In this document: positions 1 to 6,942 of the stretch, piece after piece
How the letters are laid out: each line of letters starts with the position of its first letter
Numbering within the stretch: position 1 is the first letter of the stretch
Assembly: GCF_914768025.1 (NCBI RefSeq)
Contig: NZ_CAJZCE010000003.1
Coordinates: 1-64,000, forward strand
Origin: Snodgrassella gandavensis
GTDB lineage: Bacteria; Pseudomonadota; Gammaproteobacteria; Burkholderiales; Neisseriaceae
Length of the DNA: 64,000 nucleotides
Direction of reading: 5' to 3'
The notes under the pieces: model-generated
What the model was told of the DNA's origin: nothing
Seen by the model: only the letters and a program-made list of their open reading frames with translations
Databases searched by the model: none
Made by a program: the position numbers and the translations under genes

Positions 1-1
1 T

Positions 2-619
2 TTAAATACCGTAATAAATGCAATTACACTAAGACGAGGCAAGGCATTATCGGCTAAGGAAATACAGTCGATTACAAATAGATACAACAATAACGCCGGA
101 AGTCTTGTAACAGCAAATGGACAGGTAATAAAAAATGATGGGCATCTGAGTACAGCCAGCGAATCGCGTGGGGCGACACAGAGCGGTGGAAAAGGTAAGG
201 TGGAAGGTGCGGAGAAAGGAAATAAGAGTGGTAATGAGCTGATAGATAAAACCAATTTAAAAGCCAATGAAAATAAACCAATAGTTAATCCAGCCACTAA
301 TAAAGCAGCAGGTGAACATACTATTGTACGGTCAGGAAAAGCCCCAAAAACCTCAACGCCAAACTCAATTTATGAAGTATCGAGGGCTGATGGTTCTAGA
401 AGTGTTACTTATTATGATGATAAAGGCAGAACATTTTCACGTGAAGATTATGGGCAACAAAAAACTCATGGTCAATTAGGATATGACTCTAATGGGAAGG
501 TTCCTCCTCATGAACATAAAATCACCTATAATGAAAGGGGTTACGTAGATAAGCACTTTTATAGAAAATTAGATGCAAATGGTAAGCCAGTTGGTCCGTG
601 GATTGTAGACAAGAAATAG
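2..619 (+). CDS. C-terminal part of a CdiA/FhaB-type polymorphic toxin (5' end outside window)
   Basis: The frame is open from base 2 to the TAG at 617-619, so this is the tail of a longer gene or displaced module entering from the left. The GTG at 200 only looks like a start; no ribosome site precedes it and the frame continues upstream. The first 70 or so residues are a low-complexity Gly/Ser/Asn/Lys linker. The last 80 residues form a compact polar domain with repeated Tyr/Gly/Asp and the motif GKVPPHEHKITYNE, ending in GPWIVDKK. The His-rich PPHEH motif resembles catalytic motifs of small secreted polymorphic-toxin domains, but I cannot assign a family with certainty. A small acidic gene starts 8 bases downstream, as expected of toxin-immunity pairs. 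Toxin-tail role is inferred from layout; activity is unknown. Confidence 0.65.
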   Translation, partial: LNTVINAITLRRGKALSAKEIQSITNRYNNNAGSLVTANGQVIKNDGHLSTASESRGATQSGGKGKVEGAEKGNKSGNELIDKTNLKANENKPIVNPATNKAAGEHTIVRSGKAPKTSTPNSIYEVSRADGSRSVTYYDDKGRTFSREDYGQQKTHGQLGYDSNGKVPPHEHKITYNERGYVDKHFYRKLDANGKPVGPWIVDKK

Positions 620-627
620 GAATTACT

Positions 628-1098
628 ATGTCAAATGATGTATATGGGTATTTGTTACCAGATCTAAATAAAGATTATGCAGGTCAACTGAAAAATTATA
701 TAGGAGCAAATTCTCTAAAGATTCAAAAAATAGAAAAAAATAAATTATTTAACTACCCTGCTGATTTAATTCCAAATCAATATGCATTTATATTTGATAT
801 TGCTGATGGTTCTAATTCAGTTAATGCTACCTATTTAATAGATTATAATGAATATGATCCAGATACAGCGGATATAGGATTTCCTGCTAATCCTAAAGAG
901 CGTCTAAATATACTTATTGATACATTGATTGACATGATTAAAATTACTAATGCATCAAAAATGGTTGTATCTATGACCGAATGCAACCAAATAGAAACTA
1001 TTAAAAAAATAAATTTCTCTGAAATGAGGGAAGTAATTCATACAGATTTTGAAGAATATCAGGGACCTCCAGACACTCTTTACGAAATCATATGTTAA
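628..1098 (+). CDS. Probable immunity protein for the upstream toxin tail
   Basis: A 156-residue cytoplasmic-looking acidic protein beginning MSNDVYGYLLPDLNKDY. I chose the ATG at 628 because AGGAAT lies just upstream and the longer frame starting at 598 overlaps the toxin. There is no signal peptide or membrane segment, and Asp/Glu are frequent through the centre. I do not recognise the family. The evidence for immunity is position: it follows a toxin C-terminal domain by 8 bases, on the same strand, with AT-rich codon use unlike the GC-richer parent-gene scraps nearby. In contact-dependent inhibition systems the immunity protein binds and blocks the cognate toxin inside the cell. Confidence 0.6.
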   Translation: MSNDVYGYLLPDLNKDYAGQLKNYIGANSLKIQKIEKNKLFNYPADLIPNQYAFIFDIADGSNSVNATYLIDYNEYDPDTADIGFPANPKERLNILIDTLIDMIKITNASKMVVSMTECNQIETIKKINFSEMREVIHTDFEEYQGPPDTLYEIIC

Positions 1099-1137
1099 CT
1101 AAAATCATAAATAATATTTGAATATTACATAACGAAT

Positions 1138-1242
1138 ATGGATTTTGATTTTCTTATTGCATGGGAAACTTCTGCTCAAATACTAATTGGTTCTGGAAAG
1201 GCTAAAGAATGGGTTGAAAATTTGATAAACCGCAGTACATAA
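1138..1242 (+). CDS. Very short ORF, possibly a gene remnant
   Basis: A 34-codon frame starts at ATG 1138 (MDFDFLIAWETSAQI) and ends at TAA 1240-1242. It lies between the module 1 immunity gene and a terminator-like hairpin. No good ribosome site is visible. It may be the remaining end of another immunity gene; nothing firmer can be said. Confidence 0.2.
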   Translation: MDFDFLIAWETSAQILIGSGKAKEWVENLINRST

Positions 1243-1263
1243 AAAATAATTAGAGTAATTGTC

Positions 1264-1305
1264 AATTACCCAGTTCTATATTTTAAGTTATAGTGCTGGG
1301 TAATT
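1264..1305 (+). terminator. Hairpin, probable terminator of module 1
   Basis: The arms AATTACCCAG and CTGGGTAATT pair perfectly, and an inner CTATA/TATAG pair extends the stem. A short T-rich stretch (TTATA) follows. It closes the toxin-immunity module and stands just before a scrap of haemagglutinin-repeat sequence. Confidence 0.55.
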
Positions 1306-1330
1306 TTATATAGAAATTAAGTACTGCATA

Positions 1331-1423
1331 AGCCAGAGCGGTGTCAACATCCGCTTTAACGCCGTCAACCAACAATCCGGCCTCTTTGCCGGCAACAACG
1401 GCTACTACATCACAACCGACAGC
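1331..1423 (+). pseudogene. Scrap of a CdiA/FhaB haemagglutinin repeat
   Basis: In frame 1331 the bases encode SQSGVNIRFNAVNQQSGLFA followed by GNNGYYITTDS. The FNAVNQQSGLFAG block is typical of the repeat region of two-partner-secreted haemagglutinin/CdiA proteins. It has no start codon and the homology ends abruptly after the codon for Ser at 1421-1423, where AT-rich unrelated sequence begins. Base composition is clearly GC-richer than its surroundings. It is a recombination relic of the parent gene that carries module 2, not an expressed gene. Confidence 0.7.
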
Positions 1424-1496
1424 TTATTATGTATATTGATATATATCAGACAAAAATTCTTAAAACAGAATTTAAATTTAAGTGAGGAATATCTTT

Positions 1497-2180
1497 ATGG
1501 TCAAAACAATTAATATAACAATAATTTTTTTATTTATATGTAATTTTGTTTATGCCGAAAGGTTACATCCACAATTAATTGCCAACTTGGAAAATAATAA
1601 TGTATTAATTAAAAAAATAAAAGTTAGCACTGATCCTCTTGAAAAAGGATATGACTATTTATTGAAATCAGATAAAAAACGTGCAAATAATATACTAATA
1701 TATCAAAGTAAAAAATATATTTTTGATGATATGGGGCAGTTGGATACAGTATATAGTATGCAACCAAATCATAATAATATAATGATATTAACTTTTAAAA
1801 ACTATGATTTAGATACTTTAGCCTTTTTTTTTAAACAAAAAGATAGTCAAAATAATAAAGACTTTTACCTATTCAAATTCCAATCGGGGAAATTTATTTC
1901 AGGTGCGTGGAATGATGAAATGACTCATGGATTAAGTGGGAGAGGCAAATGGGAAGAGGTAGATATGTTTGGTGTTAAAAAATGTGTCCCTAATTATAAA
2001 AATCAGTTTTGTGATCAATGGCAATTATTTAATGGTTATTCAGAAATAGGTAAAAGTGTAATATTTAGGACTCCTACAGATGATAAAAATTTTTTTAAGG
2101 CATTTAGTTTGAATCGAGATAAAATGCTTGAATTAGTGCCGTTACCAGATACAATGAAAGACTTACCTGCATTTCAGTGA
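1497..2180 (+). CDS. Secreted protein of unknown function, possible orphan immunity
   Basis: A 227-residue protein with a clear N-terminal signal peptide: MVKTINITIIFLFICNFVYA, probable cleavage before ERLHPQ. The ATG at 1497 is preferred over the GTG at 1482 because GAGGA lies 8 bases before it and the signal peptide begins there. The mature protein is rich in Lys, Asn and Phe, has two cysteines (near KKCVPN and NQFCDQW) and no further membrane segment, so a periplasmic or outer-membrane location is likely. I do not recognise the family. It follows a haemagglutinin-repeat scrap, with no toxin domain between, so it could be an orphan immunity protein acting in the periplasm or a cargo gene carried with the array. 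Codon use is very AT-rich. Confidence 0.55.
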   Translation: MVKTINITIIFLFICNFVYAERLHPQLIANLENNNVLIKKIKVSTDPLEKGYDYLLKSDKKRANNILIYQSKKYIFDDMGQLDTVYSMQPNHNNIMILTFKNYDLDTLAFFFKQKDSQNNKDFYLFKFQSGKFISGAWNDEMTHGLSGRGKWEEVDMFGVKKCVPNYKNQFCDQWQLFNGYSEIGKSVIFRTPTDDKNFFKAFSLNRDKMLELVPLPDTMKDLPAFQ

Positions 2181-2282
2181 TCCCATTTTTAAGTACATGC
2201 AACAATGAAGATAAGCCGAAAGTAGCAACCAAATTTTACCAGCAGAATAGATGTAGCTTTTGTCGAGTATGAAAATCTGTAA

Positions 2283-3341
2283 AACATTGACCTATCGTCA
2301 GCAGTAGCCACCGTATCAGGCGGGCTAACGGGCGGTTCACTGGTTAATGCGCAGATAGCCGGAGTGGCTGGGCAGAATGCAGTGGAGAATAATTACCTTA
2401 GTGATGCACAAGCGGCTCAGGAACAGAAAGAGCTGAAGCAGTGCACAAATATAGGGTGCACTGCCAAAGTCAAGACTCAATGGGCTGCTATTAGTGCAGC
2501 ACAGCAAGCCAGCTTTACCGCAGGTATCGTCGTCGGCCTGCCAGCAGAAACATATGATGCAGTAAAAGAACTGGTTCACATGACAACAAACCCAGGAGAA
2601 ACCTATGAGGCTTTGAAAGGACTGTTCACCAGCGGCAACATTCTGGGAAATGTAAGTGATGCGGTAAAAGAATCGTACATAAACAGATTAAATAAGCTGG
2701 AAGAAGAATATCAAAGAGCTGGTGCTGGTGGTTCATATAAAGCGGGTATAGAAACTGGCAAATTACTACTGGATATGGCTGCTCTGGCAACGGGAGTTGG
2801 AGGTGCGGCGAAAGCAGGAATAAAGGTAACTGAAAAGGCGATAACCAAGGTTGCCAATGCTGCCAAAAAGGAGATTGTGAAAGAGACGAGTAGTTCAATA
2901 CCAGCCTTACCATCAGCTAAAAAAGGTAGTGTAATAAGGAATGCACTAGAGGATCATGAATATCAACAAGCGTTAGATATAGTAAAATATAAAGGTGGTA
3001 CTTTTAAAGGTGCAGAAAAAGCAAATTTTCAAGGAATTGATGGATGGTTAGACGGTATTCCTGTTCAGTTAAAGGAAGTGCAAGGTAAGAGTATTCACGC
3101 TGTAAGGCGAAATATTGTGGATGGGGCAAAGGATATGAGTAAGGCTGGTTATAAAGGAGACTTGTATATAGATGCTTCTAAAACAGGAGTAAGCATGAAA
3201 GAAATGATTGATCATTTTAAGCCAGGTTCGCCAGTATCAAATATAACAAAAGAAGGTACTGTGAAGAATATTCATATAAAGACTCAAGATGGGTGGTTAA
3301 ATGTTACAAATGGTTCAATTATTAAAAGTAGGAACAAATAA
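2283..3341 (+). pseudogene. Orphan CdiA pre-toxin/toxin module without start codon (module 3)
   Basis: The frame is open from the stop at 2280-2282 to the TAA at 3339-3341. It enters directly into the conserved pre-toxin segment (DLSSAVATVSGGLTGGSLVN ... QNAVENN), so it has no native start and is a displaced 3' cassette. After VENN come a helical Ala/Lys-rich linker and a C-terminal domain with GIDGWLDGIPVQLKE, then DLYIDASKTG and a terminal beta-rich stretch. The spacing of the Asp in GIDGW and the QLK motif resembles PD-(D/E)XK-type CdiA nuclease tails, including the CdiA tRNase type. That is a resemblance by eye. A GTG at 2364 could in principle start a 325-residue protein, but expression is doubtful; cassettes like this normally act after recombining onto a full cdiA gene. 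Confidence 0.65.
2289..2393 (+). repeat. 105-bp pre-toxin (VENN) repeat, copy 1
   Basis: Nearly identical to 4615-4719, without indels. It encodes the end of the conserved CdiA pre-toxin region up to the VENN motif; beyond it the two toxin tails diverge. The left edge (GACCTATC) is abrupt and marks the recombination joint. Confidence 0.85.
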
Positions 3342-3793
3342 TGGCTAATGAAATTATGTTTCCGATTCAAAAAACGCCATCTTTTGAAGATTTATTGGAA
3401 ATAATAGTAGAAGGCTTTGAGGAACATTCAATATCTACTAAGCAAGTGACGGTAGGATTATCTGCAAAAAAAGGGCTTGAACTGTCAGATAAATTTATAA
3501 GTATACAAGACCATCAGTATGGATATTTTTGTTGGATAACTTTTAATTATTTTGAACCTGAATTTAGAGAAGAAAAAGATATGGATTTTCCCATTATGGT
3601 GGGTATAAAAACTCGAGGTGAGAGTAAGTTAAAATTCTCTATTTTAATAGCTTATATATTAGCTAAAGCACTTAACGCCAGAATAATTTATGATGATGCT
3701 TATTTAGTACAGCAAAAAGAAGCTTATCCCGTTAATGAGTTAAAACCTTTTGTTGACAAATATGTAAAAGCTCTTTACTCAATACGTGAATAA
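3341..3793 (+). CDS. Probable immunity protein for the module 3 toxin
   Basis: A 150-residue soluble acidic protein (MANEIMFPIQKTPSFEDLLE...). Its ATG overlaps the toxin stop by one base (TAATG), which implies translational coupling and is the usual layout of toxin-immunity pairs. It has several aromatic residues (YGYFCWITFNYF) and no signal or membrane segment. I do not recognise the family; it does not resemble the immunity genes of modules 1 or 4. The function is inferred from position. Confidence 0.65.
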   Translation: MANEIMFPIQKTPSFEDLLEIIVEGFEEHSISTKQVTVGLSAKKGLELSDKFISIQDHQYGYFCWITFNYFEPEFREEKDMDFPIMVGIKTRGESKLKFSILIAYILAKALNARIIYDDAYLVQQKEAYPVNELKPFVDKYVKALYSIRE

Positions 3794-3832
3794 TGAAAAA
3801 TAAATCCCATCCTATTTGACTACACAATATAT

Positions 3833-4412
3833 AAAATCTAGGAAGGGATTCCCATGCCACCATCAGCCCGGGGCAGATCACCATCAACGGCAAACAGACC
3901 AGCGTAGAAGAACTGGGCATCCACAGCGACATCGACAGCGCCCACAGCAAAGTCAACCAACTGCCTGATCTGCAACAGATCATGGACAAACAATAGGCAG
4001 TAGCTGATGCCACCGCCACCATCGCCAACAGCGTGCGCACCCTTAGCGCCGACATGGCCAGAAAAGCCAACCAGGAGCGCCAACAGGCACGAGAAAAAGC
4101 CGAGCAGGAACTACAAACCAACAACCCTGAGCTGTGGCAGGATTACAATCAGCTAAGCGAAGACAAAAAACAACTGGTACTAAGAGAAACCAGCAAAGAC
4201 TACCGCACAGCAGACGAGCAGGCACAATCATGGGGTATCGGCGGCGGCAAGAGCCGTGCCCTGAACGCCGTCACCAGTGCCGTCACCGGCATCCTCGGCG
4301 GCCAGACCAGCCTGCAAGCAGCCACCAACGCCCTCGCTCCCTATGCCGCAGAATTAATCGGCAAACAATTTGGCCATGGCGACAACCAGAACCAGGCCGC
4401 CCAACTGGTAGC
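3833..4412 (+). repeat. 580-bp direct repeat, copy A
   Basis: Aligns without indels to 6301-6880 from AAAATCTAGGA through CAACTGGTAGC. The two copies differ by scattered substitutions. It covers about 20 non-coding bases and the conserved CdiA segment before the VENN region. One difference is a CAG-to-TAG change at 3994 in this copy. Confidence 0.9.
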
Positions 4413-5595
4413 GCATGCCCTACTGGGCGCCATCAGTGCCAGCGTAAACGGCGGTAATGCCGCCGCCGGAGCCGTAGGCGCCAGTGCAGCCGAGCTGGCA
4501 GCGCAATACCTGATTAAACAACTACCCAAAGATCAATACCCCGAAGCCATAGACCCGAGAACCGGCGAGATAGACCCGAACCGCTTACCGGAAAGCGTCA
4601 AAGCCAGCATCAGAGACCTATCATCAGCGGTGGCCACCGTATCAGGCGGGCTAACGGGCGGTTCACTGGTTAATGCGCAGATAGCCGGGGTAGTTGGGCA
4701 GAATGCAGTGGAGAATAATGTAGATTTAATCCAGCTGATATCACCAGCATCAGCTGCAATGTTGTCCAAGGATCCAAAACACCGCGAAGCCATGAAATTG
4801 GCTCACCAAATCAGGATGATGAACTCAGCAATAACAATAGCTACAGTAGGAGGAGGTTATGCAGTAGTAGGAGCCGGATACGTAGCACCAGAAGCGATAG
4901 CAGCGATATATTCAGCATGTAGGGTAAATCCGGCGGGATGTACAGTGATAGCAGTAGAATCCACGGATGTACTTGCCGGACTGGCAACAGGTGCAGTTAC
5001 AGTAAGTAATTTACCTGCCTCAGCGATAAAGTCGACGAGTAAGATTGGCGGGAAGTATGCGGAAGAGATTGAGCAAATAGGTAAAGAGGTAGGTAAAGGT
5101 TCTGCTAAGGCTGGGAAAGGGGCAGTTGTAGTAAATGATTTGAAACCCCACGAAATAAAACAGGCTCAAAGAATAATTGATGAATTTGGTGGAGGATTTG
5201 AAGGAGTGCCAAAACTTACTGTAGGTAGTAAGCTAAATGGTAAAGCCATAACATCCTCAGATTATCCTGTTATTGATGGTTGATATACAGCTGCTTCAGG
5301 AAAAAAAGTCCCCGTAAGCTTAAAGGAGATTACATCTTCAAATCCATTATCAATATTACAAGATGTTAGTAAGGCAAATAAAACCGGTAAAGAGTTTAAT
5401 ATATTAAATGCAACTATGTATGTAGACGCAAAAAATATGTCTAGTGAACAATTAATTAAATTCGCCCAAAATGGACCTTTAAGTGGAAATGCATTACAAC
5501 AAGGGGTTATTAATCAAGTTATAGTTAAAACTAAAGATGGTTTTGTAACTATAAACCCAAAATCAGTTATAAATAGTAAACCAAAGGAATGGTAA
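3835..5595 (+). pseudogene. CdiA pre-toxin plus nuclease-like toxin module with two nonsense codons (module 4)
   Basis: The frame begins without a start in conserved CdiA sequence (ISPGQITINGKQTSVEELG), then Gln/Glu/Lys-rich helices, an Ala/Gly-rich segment (AALLGA/AAAGAVGASAAEL-like) and NAVENN at about 4700-4719. After VENN there is a hydrophobic Gly/Ala-rich linker and a toxin domain. Two stops break it: TAG at 3994-3996, where copy B has CAG, and TGA at 5281-5283 directly after VIDG, where the related module 3 tail has GIDGW. Past the TGA the frame stays open for 103 codons, with VPVSLKEITSS and TMYVDAKN matching module 3, and ends at TAA 5593-5595. It is therefore a nonsense-inactivated toxin. 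A 416-codon piece (4033-5283) could still be made but would lack most of the toxin domain. Confidence 0.75.
4615..4719 (+). repeat. 105-bp pre-toxin (VENN) repeat, copy 2
   Basis: Second copy of the 2289-2393 repeat, here inside a longer intact stretch of the pre-toxin region. It shows that module 3 was joined at the DLSSAVATVSGG codons. Confidence 0.85.
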
Positions 5596-6116
5596 TGAGC
5601 TTATCTTTAAGTGCCTTCTTAACTAAACCTATGAAAATAGAAGTATATCTTTTATCTTTACATGCTCAGAAAATATTTAATTTTTTATTAGGTGAATCAA
5701 AACAGTCTTTAAATATTTCTATTCAAAATTCTAAAGGGGAGGAGGTAAAAATAATTGAGCCTAATAATGAAATATATCGATTTACAGAAAATATGTTGCT
5801 TGGAGAAGGCGGATATATTTTATACATGCTTGATGAATATTGGAGATATCATAGTGATAAAGAAATTTATGAGTTTAGTATTACTGAAATTCACTTTGAC
5901 AATAAAAGTTTTTTATTTATAGTTCAGTTATCAATTCTCATTGCGGTAGCACAAATTTCGGGAATTGATTATTTGAACGATACCCATGGTTTATTCAAGG
6001 AAACTAAAGAGGATAGAGTTAAAATTAAAGATTTATTAAATTTAAGAGTAAATTCTAACACTTACTCTATTAACGAGTCCCTTAAATTATTTTATAGCAA
6101 AATGCTTTTATCATAA
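5595..6116 (+). CDS. Probable immunity protein for the module 4 toxin
   Basis: A 173-residue protein (MSLSLSAFLTKPMKIEVYLL...) whose ATG at 5595 overlaps the toxin stop by one base (TAATG). An ATG two codons upstream (5589) is possible, but the overlap matches module 3. It is soluble overall, with a hydrophobic helix near residues 105-120 (FLFIVQLSILIAVAQ) that is probably buried core. The family is not recognised. The gene is intact although its toxin partner carries nonsense codons, consistent with retained protection after loss of the weapon. Confidence 0.65.
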   Translation: MSLSLSAFLTKPMKIEVYLLSLHAQKIFNFLLGESKQSLNISIQNSKGEEVKIIEPNNEIYRFTENMLLGEGGYILYMLDEYWRYHSDKEIYEFSITEIHFDNKSFLFIVQLSILIAVAQISGIDYLNDTHGLFKETKEDRVKIKDLLNLRVNSNTYSINESLKLFYSKMLLS

Positions 6117-6225
6117 TAGTAGATAAACATGAGTCTATCGAGAATCTAAGCTATAAATAATGGTAGCCTTAACGTATTTAATCAGTTAATCTCCGTTACC
6201 GTTATTTTAACTACAACGGTCAACC

Positions 6226-6312
6226 CTATCCTAAATTTTGTGTATTTTGCTTTTACAGATAACAAAATTAATTGTTAGTATCATTAAACGGCAAATATAC
6301 AAAATCTAGGAT
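6226..6312. mobile_element. Small inverted-repeat element, MITE-like
   Basis: The left end CTATCCTAAATTTTGTGTAT and right end ATACAAAATCTAGGAT are imperfect inverted repeats about 50 bases apart. The first 11 bases are identical to the ends of the decayed element at 9138-10105. The right arm forms the start of direct repeat B. This may be a short non-autonomous relative or solo end of that element; the assignment rests on these short matches only. Confidence 0.35.
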
Positions 6313-6880
6313 GAGGTTACCATCCCACCATCAGCCCGGGGCAGATTACCATCAACGGCAAACAGACCAGCGTAGAAGAACTGGGCATCCACAGCGACAT
6401 CGACAGCGCCCACAGCAAAGTCAGCCAACTGCCGGATCTGCAACAGATCATGGACAAACAACAGGCAGTAGCTGATGCCACCGCCACCATCGCCAACAGC
6501 GTGCGCACCCTTAGCGCCGACATGGCCAGAAAAGCCAATCAGGAGCGGCAACAGGCACGAGAAAAAGCCGAGCAGGAACTACAAACCAACAACCCTGAGC
6601 TATGGCAGGATTACAACCAGCTCAGCGAAGACAAAAAACAACTGGTACTCAGAGAGACCAGCAAAGACTACCGCACAGCAGACGAACAAGCCCAATCATG
6701 GGGTATCGGCGGCGGCAAGAGCCGTGCCCTGAACGCCGTCACCAGTGCCGTGACCGGCATCCTTGGCGGCCAGACCAACCTGCAAGCAGCCACCAACGCC
6801 CTCGCACCCTATGCCGCAGAATTAATCGGCAAACAATTTGGCCATGGCGACAACCAAAACCAAGCCGCCCAACTGGTAGC
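6301..6880 (+). repeat. 580-bp direct repeat, copy B
   Basis: Second copy of the repeat at 3833-4412. Homology ends exactly after GGTAGC, where copy A continues into the VENN region and copy B runs into unrelated sequence. Confidence 0.9.
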
Positions 6881-6902
6881 TGCTGTTCAGGATTGGCATT
6901 GA
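6315..6902 (+). pseudogene. Truncated CdiA pre-toxin module (module 5)
   Basis: Open from the stop at 6312 to the TGA at 6900-6902. It encodes the same conserved segment as module 4 (ISPGQITINGKQ ... QNQAAQLVA) without the internal TAG, then eight unrelated codons (VQDWH at the end) and a stop. It has no start, no VENN motif, no toxin and no immunity gene. The 3' end was lost at or before the joint with the GHKL-nuclease locus that follows on the opposite strand. Confidence 0.8.
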
Positions 6903-6942
6903 TAACGGCTTTGCCGATTAATTCACCATTGTGCTAATGCTA

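Noticed and set aside
200-619. GTG at 200 as the start of a 139-residue gene
   Set aside because: The frame is open to the window edge and no ribosome site precedes the GTG; it is the tail of a longer toxin frame.
4043-4529. Several opposite-strand and out-of-frame ORFs inside the CdiA repeat
   Set aside because: They are shadows of GC-rich conserved pre-toxin coding sequence and have no ribosome sites or family features.
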